Shown in pieces: positions 52,715-63,749 of a DNA stretch of 64,000 nt (the stretch's first letter is position 1; each line of letters begins with the position of its first letter). The stretch is from Mycobacterium botniense. GTDB taxonomy: Bacteria; Actinomycetota; Actinomycetes; Mycobacteriales; Mycobacteriaceae. The notes beneath the pieces are model-generated. The model ran no database searches. It was not told the origin of the DNA and saw only the letters and a list, made by a program, of their open reading frames with translations. The stretch lies in NCBI RefSeq assembly GCF_010723305.1, contig NZ_BLKW01000004.1, positions 62,001-126,000 on the forward strand, in the 5' to 3' direction. Position numbers and translations under genes: made by a program.

Positions 52715-54283
52715 GTGACGATGCAGGGCGAAGCGGTGAGCCGGAGCGGTGCCCGTGACCTCGACCCACGCACACCGGTCGTGGTCGGGGTCGGGCAGGC
52801 CGCAGAGCGTATCGACGACCCCTACTACCGAGGCATGTCCGCGGTCGACCTGGCCGCCGCAGCTTCGCGGGCGGCCTTGGAAGATTGCGGCGCCGACCCC
52901 GACGGCGTGGCCGCGGCGATCGACACGGTCGCGGGTGTGCGGCAATTCGAAATCTCCGGGCCGCATGCCCGTGCGCCGCTGGGCAGGTCCAACAACTACC
53001 CCCGATCGGTGGCGCAGCGCATCGCTGCCGACCCCGCCCGGGCGATTCTCGAGACCGTCGGAGGTCAGGGCCCGCAACACTTGATCAATGAGCTGGCCGC
53101 CGACATAGTGGCGGGCCGCGCCGACGTCGTGCTGATCTTCGGCTCGGACGCCACCTCGACCACCCGCTACTTCGCCACCCGCGACAATCCCCCGGACTTC
53201 ACCGAAACCGTTGACGGCCAGCTGGAAGACCGCGGTCACGGTCTGGAGGAATTCATCGACCCCTACACGGTCATTCACGGCCTGGTGGATGCCCCGACCC
53301 AATACGGTTTGCTGGAGAACGCCCGGCGCGCCAGCACCGGGCTCGGCCCCGCCGAGTACCTGCGGACAATGGGTGAGCTGTTTGCGCCGTTCACCACGGT
53401 CGCTGCCGGCAATCCGTTTGCCGCGTCCCCGGTAGAACGCAGCGTCGAAGAACTGATCACCATCACCGACAGCAACCGCATGATCGCCGAACCGTACCCG
53501 CGGCTGCTGGTCGCGCGCGATCAGGTGAACCAGGGCGCGGCCGCGCTGCTGATGTCGAGAGAAGCCGCGCGGCGGCTCGGCGTGCCGGTAGAGAACTGGG
53601 TGTACCTCCATGGTCATGCTGACTTGCGGGAACAGAGCCTGTTGGATCGACCCGATCTTGGGCACGCGCCCTCAGCGGTGATGGCCGTGCGCGAGGCATT
53701 GGCGGTAGCCGGCATCGGGGTTGACGACATCGCCACTTTCGACCTGTACAGCTGCTTTCCGGTGGCGGTATTCAACATTTGTGACGGGATGGGCATAGCC
53801 CCCGATGACCCGCGCGGGCTGACCCTGACCGGGGGGCTGCCGTTTTTCGGCGGCGCGGGCAACAACTACTCAATGCACGCAGTCGCTGAGACGGTTATCC
53901 GAATGCGAAGCGCTCCAGGGCAATTCGGGCTTGTCGGCGCTAATGGCGGCATCATGAGCAAGTATTCGGTCGGTGTCTATTCGACGACCCCGGTGGAATG
54001 GAAGCCGGATCGCAGCGCCGAATTGCAGAAGCAGATCGATGCCGGGCCCACCGCGCCGCTGAGCAAGCGTGCCGACGGCTTGGCCACTATAGAGACCTAC
54101 ACGGTTCGCCGCGACGCCGGCCGGCTGACCGGGATCATCGTCGGGCGCCGCGACGCCGACGCCAGCCGGTTTTTGGCCAGCACCGAGGATGCCGAGTTGA
54201 TAGCGCTGCTCACCGACGGTGATCCCCTGGGGCATCCGGTGTCGGTGCGCGCATTCGACTACGGCAACCGCTGCTTTCTGTAG
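52715..54283 (+). CDS. thiolase-fold acetyl-CoA acetyltransferase-like protein
   Basis: A 522-residue thiolase of the SCP2/lipid-transfer branch: TPVVVGVGQAAERID, GGQGPQHLINELAADI, DLYSCFPVAVFNI (probable catalytic Cys region) and GGLPFFGGAGNNYSMHAV. The end (about 410-520) is an extra domain reading VEWKPDRSAELQ...YTVRRDAGRLTGIIVGRR, as in acyl-CoA thiolases fused to an OB-like module. It may be co-transcribed with sucCD (9-base gap). GTG 52715 or ATG 52721 could start it. In M. tuberculosis sucD is followed directly by Rv0953c, so this gene is extra here. Confidence 0.8.
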   Translation: MTMQGEAVSRSGARDLDPRTPVVVGVGQAAERIDDPYYRGMSAVDLAAAASRAALEDCGADPDGVAAAIDTVAGVRQFEISGPHARAPLGRSNNYPRSVAQRIAADPARAILETVGGQGPQHLINELAADIVAGRADVVLIFGSDATSTTRYFATRDNPPDFTETVDGQLEDRGHGLEEFIDPYTVIHGLVDAPTQYGLLENARRASTGLGPAEYLRTMGELFAPFTTVAAGNPFAASPVERSVEELITITDSNRMIAEPYPRLLVARDQVNQGAAALLMSREAARRLGVPVENWVYLHGHADLREQSLLDRPDLGHAPSAVMAVREALAVAGIGVDDIATFDLYSCFPVAVFNICDGMGIAPDDPRGLTLTGGLPFFGGAGNNYSMHAVAETVIRMRSAPGQFGLVGANGGIMSKYSVGVYSTTPVEWKPDRSAELQKQIDAGPTAPLSKRADGLATIETYTVRRDAGRLTGIIVGRRDADASRFLASTEDAELIALLTDGDPLGHPVSVRAFDYGNRCFL

Positions 54284-54304
54284 GCGCGGTGTCGCCGGCT
54301 CGTC

Positions 54305-55153
54305 CTAGAACGCCGCAGCCAGTTTGCCGGCCAGCCTTTCCACGTAGGCGGCGACTTCGTCGTCGGGTCGATCCGGCAACCCGAACAGCACTTCGGTCAC
54401 GCCGAGCTCGGCCCAGTGCGCAAGCTTTTCGGCTACCGGTTTGAATTCCAGCGCGACGATCTGCGGGGCTCCCGCGCGGTCCGCGGCTGCCCAAATATCC
54501 TGCAACAGCTTCACGGGTGTATCGATGTCGACATCGCGTGGGGTGGTGATCCAGCCGTCGGCGCTGCGTGCGATCCACCTGAAGTTTTTTTCCGTGCCCG
54601 CAGCTCCGACCAGTACCGGAATGGGCTGCTGCACCGGTTTGGGCCAGGCCCAGCTGGGACCGAAGTGGACGAACTCGCCGTGGTAGGCGGCTTCCTCCTG
54701 CGTCCAGAGCGCCCGCATCGCCTCCAGATATTCACGCAGCATCGTGCGGCGACGCCCGGGCGGCACGCCGTGGTCGGCGAGCTCGTCGGTATTCCAGCCG
54801 AAACCGACGCCCAGGCTGACCCGCCCTCCCGATAAATGGTCGAGAGTGGCAATAGATTTCGCAAGTGTGATGGGATCATGCTCGACCGGCAGCGCCACCG
54901 CGGTGCCCAGCCGCACTCGTGAGGTGACCGCGCACGCCGTGCCCAGACTCACCCAGGGATCCAGGGTGCGCAGGTAGCGGTCATCGGGCAGCGACGCATC
55001 ACCCGTCGTGGGGTGCGCAGCCTCACGTCGAACCGGTATGTGAGTGTGTTCGGGCACGTAGAACGTGCGGAAGCCGTGGTCGTCGGCCAGCTTGGCAGCC
55101 GCCGCCGGGGTGATACCGCGATCGCTGGTGAACAGCACAAGCCCGTAATCCAT
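54305..55153 (-). CDS. LLM-class F420-dependent oxidoreductase (Rv0953c type)
   Basis: A 282-residue luciferase-like protein (TIGR03619 group), the length of Rv0953c. It has FRTFYVPEHTHIPV, RVRLGTAVALPVEHDPI, GGRVSLGVGFGWNTDEL and IPVLVGAAGTEKNF. ATG 55153 is preferred to the frame's first GTG at 55189. A perfect palindromic KstR-type box lies 9 bases upstream of the ATG, suggesting derepression by sterol catabolites and a role in cholesterol or related lipid use. It converges on the thiolase gene. Confidence 0.85.
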   Translation of the reverse strand: MDYGLVLFTSDRGITPAAAAKLADDHGFRTFYVPEHTHIPVRREAAHPTTGDASLPDDRYLRTLDPWVSLGTACAVTSRVRLGTAVALPVEHDPITLAKSIATLDHLSGGRVSLGVGFGWNTDELADHGVPPGRRRTMLREYLEAMRALWTQEEAAYHGEFVHFGPSWAWPKPVQQPIPVLVGAAGTEKNFRWIARSADGWITTPRDVDIDTPVKLLQDIWAAADRAGAPQIVALEFKPVAEKLAHWAELGVTEVLFGLPDRPDDEVAAYVERLAGKLAAAF

Positions 55154-55162
55154 GCCGAGAAT

Positions 55163-55176
55163 TAGAACGTGTTCTA
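55163..55176 (-). promoter_or_regulatory. KstR-type operator, perfect palindrome
   Basis: TAGAACGTGTTCTA is a perfect 14-bp palindrome fitting TNNAACNNGTTNNA, the KstR binding rule. It lies directly before the Rv0953c-type oxidoreductase. Confidence 0.75.
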
Positions 55177-55463
55177 CCCTTCGCGGCAAGCGGCCGGAAT
55201 ACTGCCGACGACCCCGCCCGTTCGCAGGTGCGTGTTGATGCTCAACGTCGCCGGGCGCGTTTCCGGGACGCGCCGGGCCAGCCGCGTGACACGCCCGAGT
55301 GCCCCACCGTCCCTACCGGAGCGTGCGCTAGCGTGGAGGATCGATCGCGTCGCCACGCCCGCGCGTGCCGAATGACTTGGAAGCCGCCTGACGTAGCGTC
55401 GCGGGGAGCGGCGCCTGGGTAGACAGCGTCGCAGTTGTGACGCCCAACAGCACAGGAGAGGCC

Positions 55464-56384
55464 ATGACCTACTCGCCCGGCACCCCCGGATATCCGCCCA
55501 CCCAGTCACCGGGCACCTACGCAGGGTCGACCCCGTCATTCGCGAAGTCCGATAGCAGTGCGAGCAAGTTGCCGTTGTACTTGACCATCGCGGTGGTGGC
55601 ACTCGGGTTGGGCGGTTACCTCGCGTTTTTCGGCCCGATCTATAGCATCAATTCTGAAATGGGACCAGTTGCCGGTGACGTCTCGACGGCCGGCATTCTC
55701 ATGGCTGTCGTTGCAGCCCTGTTGGCAGCGTTGTTGGCGGCGGCCAGTGTGCTGCCCAAGGCCAAAAACTACTCGGCGATAGTCGCGGCGGTCGCGGTGC
55801 TGGGCGCCTTGTTGGTGATCGCGCAGACGGTCAACACTCCCAGCGGCTGGTCGATCGGCTGGGCGTTGTGGCTTTTGCTGGCTTGCTCCGTCGTCCAGGC
55901 GGCTGCTGCCACCCTTGCACTTTTGCTGGACGCGGGTGTCGTCACTCCGCCTGCGCCGCGGCCCCGATACGACGCGTACGGACAATACGCGCAATACGGT
56001 CAGTACGGCCCGTCGCCGAGCGGGTATTACGGCCAGCAGCTCGGCCCCTACCAGCAGCAGGCGCCTCAGCAATCCGGTTACGGATCGCAGTACGGCGGTT
56101 ATTCGGCGCCTTCGACGGGCGGATTCAGCGCACTCGGCGCGCAGTCCGGCGCCCAGCAGGGACCACAACAAGGTTCTCAGCAGGGCCCGCAGCAGGGCCC
56201 CCCCACTCCACCGACCGGTTTTCCCAGTTTCAGCCCGCCACCGTCGAGTGCGGGTTCTCAGGGACCGGGCAACTCCGCGAACCACGGTGGCGCCAGTCAG
56301 GGTCAGCAGTCGCACGCCCAGCAGCAATACGGCCAAGGACAGCAAAAGTCGCCCTCGTCACAATCGGGGCAACAACGCTCATAA
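55464..56384 (+). CDS. DUF5336 / 34-kDa antigen-type membrane protein
   Basis: A 306-residue protein matching Rv0954. A Pro/Thr/Ser-rich head (1-40), four membrane helices (about 45-62, 80-102, 108-126, 136-160) and a long Gln/Gly/Tyr/Pro-rich low-complexity tail ([26 protein letters not shown]). The family includes the 34-kDa antigen of M. avium subsp. paratuberculosis. AGGAG upstream selects ATG 55464 ([10 protein letters not shown]) over 55437. It lies upstream of perM, which supports a link with the cell-division machinery, but its own role is unproven. Confidence 0.85.
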   Translation: MTYSPGTPGYPPTQSPGTYAGSTPSFAKSDSSASKLPLYLTIAVVALGLGGYLAFFGPIYSINSEMGPVAGDVSTAGILMAVVAALLAALLAAASVLPKAKNYSAIVAAVAVLGALLVIAQTVNTPSGWSIGWALWLLLACSVVQAAAATLALLLDAGVVTPPAPRPRYDAYGQYAQYGQYGPSPSGYYGQQLGPYQQQAPQQSGYGSQYGGYSAPSTGGFSALGAQSGAQQGPQQGSQQGPQQGPPTPPTGFPSFSPPPSSAGSQGPGNSANHGGASQGQQSHAQQQYGQGQQKSPSSQSGQQRS

Positions 56385-56423
56385 CCGGGCGCTCTCGCGC
56401 CTAGCCAGCCGCAAGCGCCAAGA

Positions 56424-57803
56424 GTGGCAGAAGTGGAGGACAACCGGGCAGGGAGCGCACGCCAGGCGCGCGACTTGCTCAGGGTTGCGTTCGGCCCGGC
56501 GTTGATGGCGCTACTCGTTATCGCCCCGGTCACTCTGTTGCAGCTGTTGATCGCCAACAGTGACATGACCGGCGCTCCGGGCGCGATCGCCAGCATGTGG
56601 CTCGGTGTGCACGACGTGCCGATCTCGATCGGCGGCCGGCAGCTGGGTGTGATGCCGCTGCTGCCGGTGTTGCTGCTGATCTGGGGCACCGCGCGCACCA
56701 CAGCCCAGACGGTCTCTGCCAGTACGTCCTGGCTCGTCGTTCGCTGGGTCGTCGCCTCGGCGCTGGGCGGGCCACTGCTCATTGCAGCCCTCGCGCTGGC
56801 GGTTATCCACGACGCCGCCTCGGTGCTCACCGAATTGCAGACACCGAACGCGTTGCGGGCGTTCCTCAGTGTGCTGCTGGTCCATGCCATCGGCGCCGCG
56901 ATCGGCGTGGGCTCGCGAATGGGTCAGCGAATTCTGTCAGTCTCGCCACTGCCTGGCTGGCTCGGGGAGTCGCTGCGGGCGGCGGCGGCGGGTGTGCTGG
57001 CGTTGTTAGGGCTGTCCGGTCTGGTGACAGCGGGCTCCCTGGTTGTGCACTGGGCGACGATGCATGAGCTGTATGCGATCACCGACTCGGTGTTCGGCCA
57101 GTTCAGCCTGACCGTGCTGTCGGTGCTGTATGCGCCGAACGTGATCGTCGGCACCGCCGCGGTGGCGGTAGGGTCCAGCGCGCATCTGGGTTTTGCGACG
57201 TTCAGTTCGTTCATCGTGTTCGGTGGCGACATCCCGGCGCTGCCGATCTTGGCCGCGGCCCCGAGGCCGCCGTTGGCTCCGGTGTGGGTCGCCCTGCTGA
57301 TCATCGGTGCATCGTCGGGTGTGGCGGTGGGTCAGCAATGCGCGCGACGCGCCCTGCCGCTGCTTGAGGCGATGGCCAAGCTCCTGGCGGCTGCGGTTAT
57401 CGCGGGACTGATGATGACGTTACTGGGCAGCGCGGCGGGCGGGCGGCTGGGCAACTTCGGTGATGTGGGTGTGGATCAACGAACCTTCGGCGTGGCGGTG
57501 TTCCTCTGGTTCGCGATCATCGGCTGGATCACGGTCGTGATGGCCGGGGGAATTCAGCGTCACGCCAAGCCCCCAAAGGCGACGGCCATCTCGCAGCCGT
57601 TTACGGGGCTGGCCGGCGAACCGATTTCGTCCACCGGGCCCGCCGTTGAACCGGACAACGGGGTGCCGCCCGGTGATGCTTCTCCCGGCGCGCTCGGATC
57701 GGACGCGGCCGCCGGGCAGCACAACGACGCCGGCGCCAAAGCCGTGTGCGACGACCCGCCGCTACCCGAGTCCGCCGCAGACCAGCCGCCGGACTCGGCT
57801 TGA
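56424..57803 (+). CDS. perM: PerM, integral membrane protein of cell division
   Basis: A 459-residue protein with about nine or ten membrane helices (DUF6350) and a hydrophilic acidic tail (about 400-459), matching Rv0955. In M. tuberculosis PerM is needed for division in low magnesium and for chronic infection, and stabilises FtsB. GTG start ([10 protein letters not shown]) 40 bases after the preceding gene. It is followed by purN. Confidence 0.87.
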   Translation: MAEVEDNRAGSARQARDLLRVAFGPALMALLVIAPVTLLQLLIANSDMTGAPGAIASMWLGVHDVPISIGGRQLGVMPLLPVLLLIWGTARTTAQTVSASTSWLVVRWVVASALGGPLLIAALALAVIHDAASVLTELQTPNALRAFLSVLLVHAIGAAIGVGSRMGQRILSVSPLPGWLGESLRAAAAGVLALLGLSGLVTAGSLVVHWATMHELYAITDSVFGQFSLTVLSVLYAPNVIVGTAAVAVGSSAHLGFATFSSFIVFGGDIPALPILAAAPRPPLAPVWVALLIIGASSGVAVGQQCARRALPLLEAMAKLLAAAVIAGLMMTLLGSAAGGRLGNFGDVGVDQRTFGVAVFLWFAIIGWITVVMAGGIQRHAKPPKATAISQPFTGLAGEPISSTGPAVEPDNGVPPGDASPGALGSDAAAGQHNDAGAKAVCDDPPLPESAADQPPDSA

Positions 57804-57880
57804 TCATCAGCGCTTTTCCCCGGGCGGCCGGGGACCCGCGTCCCGTATGGTCCCTGAAGGGAAGCCGCTAGGCTCGCTGT

Positions 57881-58510
57881 GTGCAGCAACCCATCCGAGT
57901 ACCCCCGACTGCACCGGCCCGGCTGGTGGTATTGGCATCGGGCACCGGTTCGCTGCTCCGATCACTCGTTGAGGCCGGCACCGGTGACTACCCGGCCCGG
58001 GTTGTTGCCGTCGGCGTGGATCGCGATTGCGGCGCCGCCGAGTTCGCCAAAGAATCTTCGCTGCCCACCTTCATCGTGCGGCTGTCCGACTATCCCGACC
58101 GTGACTCCTGGGACGCCGCCATCACCCAGGCGACCGCAGCGTGTTCGCCCGACCTGGTCGTGTCAGCAGGATTCATGAGAATCCTTGGGCCGAAATTTCT
58201 TTCTCGTTTTCCCGGCCGCATCATCAACACTCATCCGGCGCTACTGCCGGCGTTTCCCGGAACCCACGGGGTCGCAGACGCACTGGCGTACGGTGTCAAA
58301 ATTACCGGCTGTACGGTGCATTTGGTCGATGCCGGCACCGATACCGGACCGATCCTGGCGCAACAACCCGTTCCGGTGCTCGACGATGACGACGAAGAGA
58401 CCCTCCACGAGCGCATCAAAGTTGTGGAGCGACGACTATTAGTCGATGTGGTGGCCGCCGTCGCCACCCGCGGCGTGACCTGGAACGGACGAAAGGTGAG
58501 CATAGGATGA
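57881..58510 (+). CDS. purN: phosphoribosylglycinamide formyltransferase
   Basis: A 209-residue GAR transformylase of purine synthesis using 10-formyl-THF. Formyl-transfer residues Asn and His are in [16 protein letters not shown], the catalytic Asp in [11 protein letters not shown]. Matches Rv0956. Its stop overlaps the purH start (ATGA), so the two are co-translated. Confidence 0.95.
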   Translation: MQQPIRVPPTAPARLVVLASGTGSLLRSLVEAGTGDYPARVVAVGVDRDCGAAEFAKESSLPTFIVRLSDYPDRDSWDAAITQATAACSPDLVVSAGFMRILGPKFLSRFPGRIINTHPALLPAFPGTHGVADALAYGVKITGCTVHLVDAGTDTGPILAQQPVPVLDDDDEETLHERIKVVERRLLVDVVAAVATRGVTWNGRKVSIG

Positions 58511-60090
58511 GCATCCACGACGGACCGGATGTGTCACGCCGGCCAATCCGCCGCGCATTGCTCAGCGTGTTCGACAAAACCGGAGTCGTCGAGCTCGCTC
58601 AGGGCCTGCAGGTTGCCGGCGTTAATATCGTCTCGACCGGATCGACAGCGAAAACGCTTGTTAGCAATGGTATTTCAGTGGTGCCAGTAGAGGATCTGAC
58701 GGGTTTTCCCGAGATCCTCGACGGCCGGGTCAAGACGCTGCACCCACGCGTGCATGCAGCGCTGCTGGCCGACCTGCGCAAGGCCGAGCACGTCGCGGCT
58801 CTCGAGCAGCTCGGGATTGCGCCATTTGACCTCGTGGTGGTCAACCTGTATCCATTCAGCAAGACCGTGGATTCCGGTGCCGGCATAGACGAGTGCGTCG
58901 AGCAGATCGATATCGGGGGACCGGCCATGGTGCGCGCGGCCGCGAAGAATTATCCCAGCGTCGCGGTGATCACTGACCCTCAGGATTATGACGGTGTGCT
59001 TGCTGCGCTGCGCAGCGGAGGATTCACGCTAGCTGAGCGTAAGCGGTTGGCAGCACTCGCGTTTCGGCACACCGCCGAGTACGACATCGCCGTCGCGAGC
59101 TGGATGGAGTCCGCACTGGCGGCTGAACGGTCGCAACTCGCGTTGCCGCAATGGTTCGCCGGAGCTTGGCGGCGCTCAGCGCTGCTCCGCTACGGCGAGA
59201 ACCCCCATCAGCAGGCGGCTCTCTACAGCAGTGCCCGTGCCTGGCCGGGCCTGGCCCAGGCTGATCAGCTGCACGGAAAAGAGATGTCCTACAACAACTT
59301 TGTTGACGCGGATGCAGCCTGGCGGGCGGTATTCGACCACGAACAGATATGCGTGGCGGTCGTCAAGCACGCGAATCCGTGCGGCGTGGCGATCTCGCCG
59401 CACTCGGTCGCCGACGCGCACCGCAAGGCGCATGCATGCGACCCGGTGAGCGCCTTCGGGGGAGTGATCGCGGCCAACACCGAAGTCAGCCTCGAAATGG
59501 CCGAATACGTGAACACGATCTTCACCGAAGTGATCGTCGCGCCTGCGTATGCACCCGGCGCCGTCGATGTACTGGCACGCAAGAAGAACATCCGCGTGCT
59601 GGTGGCTGCTGAGCCGGACAGGCGTGGCACCGAGTTGCGTCAGATCAGTGGGGGGCTGCTGATGCAGCAACGCGACGGGCTCGATGCGCCCGGCGATGAC
59701 CCCGCTAACTGGACGCTGGCGACCGGGTCGCCGGCCGATCCGGTGACGTTGGCAGACTTGGTGTTTGCGTGGCGGACCTGCCGCGCAGTCAAATCCAATG
59801 CGATCGTGATCGCCGTCGGTGGCGCCACCGTGGGCATCGGCATGGGCCAGGTGAACCGGGTCGACGCCGCCAGACTGGCCGTCGAGCGCGCTGGTGAACG
59901 GGTCCGCGGCGCCGTGGCCGCCTCCGACGCGTTCTTCCCATTTCCGGACGGGCTGGAGACGCTAGCCGCCGCCGGTGTGACTGCGGTCGTGCACCCGGGC
60001 GGTTCGGTCCGCGACGAGGAAGTGACCGCTGCGGCCGCCACAGCCGGCGTGACGTTGTACCTTACCGGCGCCCGCCACTTTGCGCACTAG
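58507..60090 (+). CDS. purH: bifunctional AICAR formyltransferase/IMP cyclohydrolase
   Basis: A 527-residue enzyme for the last two steps of IMP synthesis. The N-terminal MGS-like IMP cyclohydrolase domain has [25 protein letters not shown] and [15 protein letters not shown]. The AICAR transformylase domain has [12 protein letters not shown], the Lys-His pair in KHANPCG (near 290) and [11 protein letters not shown]. Matches Rv0957. Confidence 0.96.
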   Translation: MSIHDGPDVSRRPIRRALLSVFDKTGVVELAQGLQVAGVNIVSTGSTAKTLVSNGISVVPVEDLTGFPEILDGRVKTLHPRVHAALLADLRKAEHVAALEQLGIAPFDLVVVNLYPFSKTVDSGAGIDECVEQIDIGGPAMVRAAAKNYPSVAVITDPQDYDGVLAALRSGGFTLAERKRLAALAFRHTAEYDIAVASWMESALAAERSQLALPQWFAGAWRRSALLRYGENPHQQAALYSSARAWPGLAQADQLHGKEMSYNNFVDADAAWRAVFDHEQICVAVVKHANPCGVAISPHSVADAHRKAHACDPVSAFGGVIAANTEVSLEMAEYVNTIFTEVIVAPAYAPGAVDVLARKKNIRVLVAAEPDRRGTELRQISGGLLMQQRDGLDAPGDDPANWTLATGSPADPVTLADLVFAWRTCRAVKSNAIVIAVGGATVGIGMGQVNRVDAARLAVERAGERVRGAVAASDAFFPFPDGLETLAAAGVTAVVHPGGSVRDEEVTAAAATAGVTLYLTGARHFAH

Positions 60091-60361
60091 GCGCTCAGTG
60101 GCGAAAAAGGGGCAGTCGGCGCTGACTCTGTGGAGATAATGCGCCGCGGGCTGCACCGTATCGGCAATCTGGGTCACCGGTAAGCCGGGCGGGCCCGCCA
60201 GTGCCGGACCGGTGTCCAGGAAGCGGTCGGTGCACGTTGACCCTGATCAATGAGCGATGGTATCGGCTAGACACCCGGACCCGCCGGGAAACGTCGACGA
60301 CGTCTACGGCGGCTTTCGCCGTGACGACATGACGCGCATCCGCAGGCCGTCGTAGCGTGGA

Positions 60362-61747
60362 GTGGTGATTTCACCGAACGATCTGCCCCGCACAGTCGGA
60401 GAACTGCGGGCCGCCGGCCACCGTGAACGAGGGGTCAAACAGGAAATCCGGGAGAACCTGTTGACCGCGCTGGCTGAAGGTGACGAGATCTGGCCCGGCA
60501 TCCTGGGCTTCGATGACACCGTGTTACCCCAGCTGGAGCGGGCGCTGATCGCCGGGCATGACATCGTGTTGCTCGGCGAACGCGGCCAGGGCAAGACCCG
60601 GCTGTTGCGCGCACTGGTGGGCCTGCTCGATGAGTGGACCCCGGTGATCGCCGGCGCCGAGCTCGGTGAGCACCCCTTTTCGCCGATCACTCCGGAGTCG
60701 ATCCGGAGAGCCGCAGAGCTCGGCGACGACCTGCCGGTGGCATGGAGGCATCGCAGCGAGCGCTATACCGAGAAGCTGGCCACACCGGACACCAGCGTGG
60801 CCGATCTGGTCGGTGATGTCGACCCCGTCAAGGTGGCCGAGGGCCGGAGCCTGGGGGACCCCGAGACCATCGCCTACGGGCTCATCCCGCGCGCGCATCG
60901 CGGCATTGTCGCGGTCAACGAGCTACCCGATCTGGCCGAGCGAATCCAGGTCTCGATGCTCAACGTGATGGAGGAGCGCGATATCCAGGTTCGCGGGTAT
61001 ACGCTGCGGCTGCCGTTGGACGTGCTGGTGGTGGCCAGTGCCAACCCGGAGGACTACACCAACCGGGGCCGCATCATCACGCCGCTCAAGGACCGATTCG
61101 GCGCCGAGATCCGCACACACTACCCGCTGGAGCTGGAGGCGGAGATGGGCGTGATCACCCAAGAGGCGCATCTGAGCGCGCAGGTACCCGACCACATCAT
61201 CCAGATCATCGCGCGCTTTGCCCGATACCTGCGGGAGTCCCGGTCGATCGATCAGCGATCGGGGGTGTCGGCACGGTTCGCGATCGCGGCCGCGGAGACC
61301 GTCGCGGCGGCCGCGCGGCATCGCGGCGCGGTACTGGGGGAGACTGACCCGGTGGCCCGGGTGGTCGACCTGGGCACGGTAATCGACGTTTTGCGCGGCA
61401 AGCTGGAGTTCGAGTCCGGTGAGGAGGGCCGCGAACACGCCGTGCTGGAACACCTGTTGCGGCGCGCCACCGCCGACACCGCGTCCAACCTGCTCAGCGG
61501 CATTGATGTCGGCCCGCTGGTGGCCGCGGTCGAGAGCGGTTCGGCGGTGACGACGGGCGAGCGGGTGTCGGCTAAGGACGTGCTCGCCGCATTACCCGGA
61601 CTTTCGGTGGTCGACACGATCGCGAAAAAGCTGGCGGCCGAATCCGACGGGGAACGCGCCGCTGCCCTGGAACTGGCGCTGGAAGCGCTATATCTCGCCA
61701 AGCGTATCGACAAAGTCTCGGGGGAAGGCGAAACAGTTTATGGCTAA
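60362..61747 (+). CDS. MoxR/Mg-chelatase-type AAA+ ATPase
   Basis: A 461-residue AAA+ protein matching Rv0958. Walker A is GERGQGKT, Walker B region GIVAVNELPDL, sensor 1 SANPEDYTNRG, and DRFGAEIRTHYP follows. It overlaps by eight bases the VWA-domain gene. Such MoxR-VWA pairs act as chaperone systems that insert metals or cofactors or mature protein complexes; the client is unknown. Confidence 0.9.
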   Translation: MVISPNDLPRTVGELRAAGHRERGVKQEIRENLLTALAEGDEIWPGILGFDDTVLPQLERALIAGHDIVLLGERGQGKTRLLRALVGLLDEWTPVIAGAELGEHPFSPITPESIRRAAELGDDLPVAWRHRSERYTEKLATPDTSVADLVGDVDPVKVAEGRSLGDPETIAYGLIPRAHRGIVAVNELPDLAERIQVSMLNVMEERDIQVRGYTLRLPLDVLVVASANPEDYTNRGRIITPLKDRFGAEIRTHYPLELEAEMGVITQEAHLSAQVPDHIIQIIARFARYLRESRSIDQRSGVSARFAIAAAETVAAAARHRGAVLGETDPVARVVDLGTVIDVLRGKLEFESGEEGREHAVLEHLLRRATADTASNLLSGIDVGPLVAAVESGSAVTTGERVSAKDVLAALPGLSVVDTIAKKLAAESDGERAAALELALEALYLAKRIDKVSGEGETVYG

Positions 61748-63713
61748 AGGCCGCTCCACGCGATACTCGGCGTACACCGGCGGGCCCGACCCCCTGGCTC
61801 CTCCGGTGGACTTGCGCGAGGCGCTGGAGCAGATCGGCCAGGATGTCATGGCCGGCACCTCGCCGCGCCGGGCATTGTCGGAGCTGCTGCGCCGCGGCAC
61901 CAAAAACATGACCGGCGCTGACCGGCTGGCGGCCGAGGCAAACCGGCGCCGACGGGAACTGCTGCGCCGCAACAACTTAGACGGCACCCTGCAAGAGATC
62001 AAACGGTTGCTTGACGAGGCTGTGCTGGCGGAACGCAAAGAACTGGCCCGCGCGCTCGACGACGACGCGCGCTTTGCCGAGCTCCAGCTGGATTCGCTGT
62101 CCCCGTCGCCGGCCAAGGCGGTCCAAGAACTTTCCGACTACAACTGGCGCAGCAGCGAGGCTCGTGAAAAGTACGGGCAGATCAAAGATCTGCTGGGCCG
62201 GGAGATGCTCGACCAACGGTTTGCGGGTATGAAGCAGGCGTTGGAGAACGCCACCGACGAGGACCGCCGCCGTGTCACCGAGATGCTCGACGATCTCAAC
62301 GACCTATTGGATAAGCACGCCCGCGGCGAAGACACGCAACAGGACTTTGACGACTTCATGAGGAAGCACGGGGAATTCTTTCCCGAAAACCCGCGCAACG
62401 TCGAGGAGTTGCTCGATTCGCTAGCCAAGCGCGCCGCCGCTGCGCAGCGATTCCGCAACAGTTTGAGCGCGGAGCAGCGGGCAGAACTGGATGCATTGGC
62501 ACAGCAGGCATTTGGATCTCCAGCTTTGATGCAGGCATTGAATCGGCTGGACGCACACCTGCAGGCGGCCCGCCCGGGTGAAGACTGGTACGGCAGCGAG
62601 CAGTTCTCCGGCGACAACCCGCTGGGCATGGGCGAGGGCGCGCAGGTGCTGGCCGACATCGCCGAGCTGGAGCAGCTGGCCGAGCAGCTCTCACAGAGCT
62701 ACCCGGGCGCGACGATGGACGATGTGGACCTCGATGCGCTAGCGCGCCAGCTCGGTGACCAGGCTGCTATCGACGCGCAAACGCTCGCCGAATTAGAGCG
62801 CGCCCTTATCAACCAGGGTTTTTTGGATCGCAGTTCCGACGGCCAGTGGCGTCTCTCACCTAAGGCGATGCGCAGGCTGGGTGAGACGGCATTACGTGAT
62901 GTGGCGCGACAGCTTTCCGGGCGTCGTGGTGAGCGCGACCACCGGAGGGCAGGGGCTGCAGGGGAGCTGACGGGTGCTACCAGGCCCTGGCAGTTCGGCG
63001 ACACCGAGCCGTGGAACGTCAGCCGGACACTCACGAACGCGGTGTTGCGTCAGGCGGGCACCAGAACCGCCGACGGTCCGATCCGGATAGCCGTGGACGA
63101 CGTCGAGGTTTCCGAGACCGAGACGCGCACCCAAGCCGCGGTCGCGTTGTTGGTCGATACGTCATTTTCGATGGTGATGGAGAACCGCTGGCTTCCGATG
63201 AAGCGAACAGCGCTGGCGCTCAACCATCTGGTCACCACCAGGTTTCGTTCCGATGCCTTGCAGATTATCGCGTTCGGGCGCTACGCCCGGACAGTGACCG
63301 CTGCCGAGCTGACGGCTCTGGAGGGTGTTTACGAGCAGGGCACCAATTTGCACCACGCCTTGGCGCTGGCGGGTCGGCACCTGAGGCGACATCCGAACGC
63401 ACAGCCCGTCGTGCTGGTAGTCACTGACGGTGAGCCGACCGCGCATCTGGAAGATCTCGACGGTGACGGTTCGGCGGTGTTTTTCGACTACCCGCCCCAC
63501 CCGCGGACCATTGCCCACACCGTGCGCGGCTTCGACGACGTGGCCCGCCTGGGCGCACAGGTGACGATTTTCCGGCTCGGCGACGATCCCGGGTTGGCGC
63601 GGTTCATCGACCAGGTTGCCCGGCGGGTGGAGGGCCGCGTCGTGGTGCCCGATCTGGACGGCCTGGGCGCGGCGGTGGTTGGCGACTATCTGCGGTCTCG
63701 ACGACGGCGTTAG
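61740..63713 (+). CDS. von Willebrand factor A domain protein, partner of the AAA+ ATPase
   Basis: A 657-residue protein matching Rv0959. A long charged helical region (1-400) with coiled-coil character precedes a C-terminal VWA domain with the MIDAS motif LVDTSFSM (DxSxS, near 475), the Thr in EQGTNLHHAL and VVTDGEPT. It probably binds the ATPase and a metal-dependent client. The ATG lies inside the end of the ATPase gene. Confidence 0.9.
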   Translation: MAKGRSTRYSAYTGGPDPLAPPVDLREALEQIGQDVMAGTSPRRALSELLRRGTKNMTGADRLAAEANRRRRELLRRNNLDGTLQEIKRLLDEAVLAERKELARALDDDARFAELQLDSLSPSPAKAVQELSDYNWRSSEAREKYGQIKDLLGREMLDQRFAGMKQALENATDEDRRRVTEMLDDLNDLLDKHARGEDTQQDFDDFMRKHGEFFPENPRNVEELLDSLAKRAAAAQRFRNSLSAEQRAELDALAQQAFGSPALMQALNRLDAHLQAARPGEDWYGSEQFSGDNPLGMGEGAQVLADIAELEQLAEQLSQSYPGATMDDVDLDALARQLGDQAAIDAQTLAELERALINQGFLDRSSDGQWRLSPKAMRRLGETALRDVARQLSGRRGERDHRRAGAAGELTGATRPWQFGDTEPWNVSRTLTNAVLRQAGTRTADGPIRIAVDDVEVSETETRTQAAVALLVDTSFSMVMENRWLPMKRTALALNHLVTTRFRSDALQIIAFGRYARTVTAAELTALEGVYEQGTNLHHALALAGRHLRRHPNAQPVVLVVTDGEPTAHLEDLDGDGSAVFFDYPPHPRTIAHTVRGFDDVARLGAQVTIFRLGDDPGLARFIDQVARRVEGRVVVPDLDGLGAAVVGDYLRSRRRR

Positions 63714-63749
63714 GCGGGTCTCTGAGCTGCTGAAACCGGCCGGTTTGGC

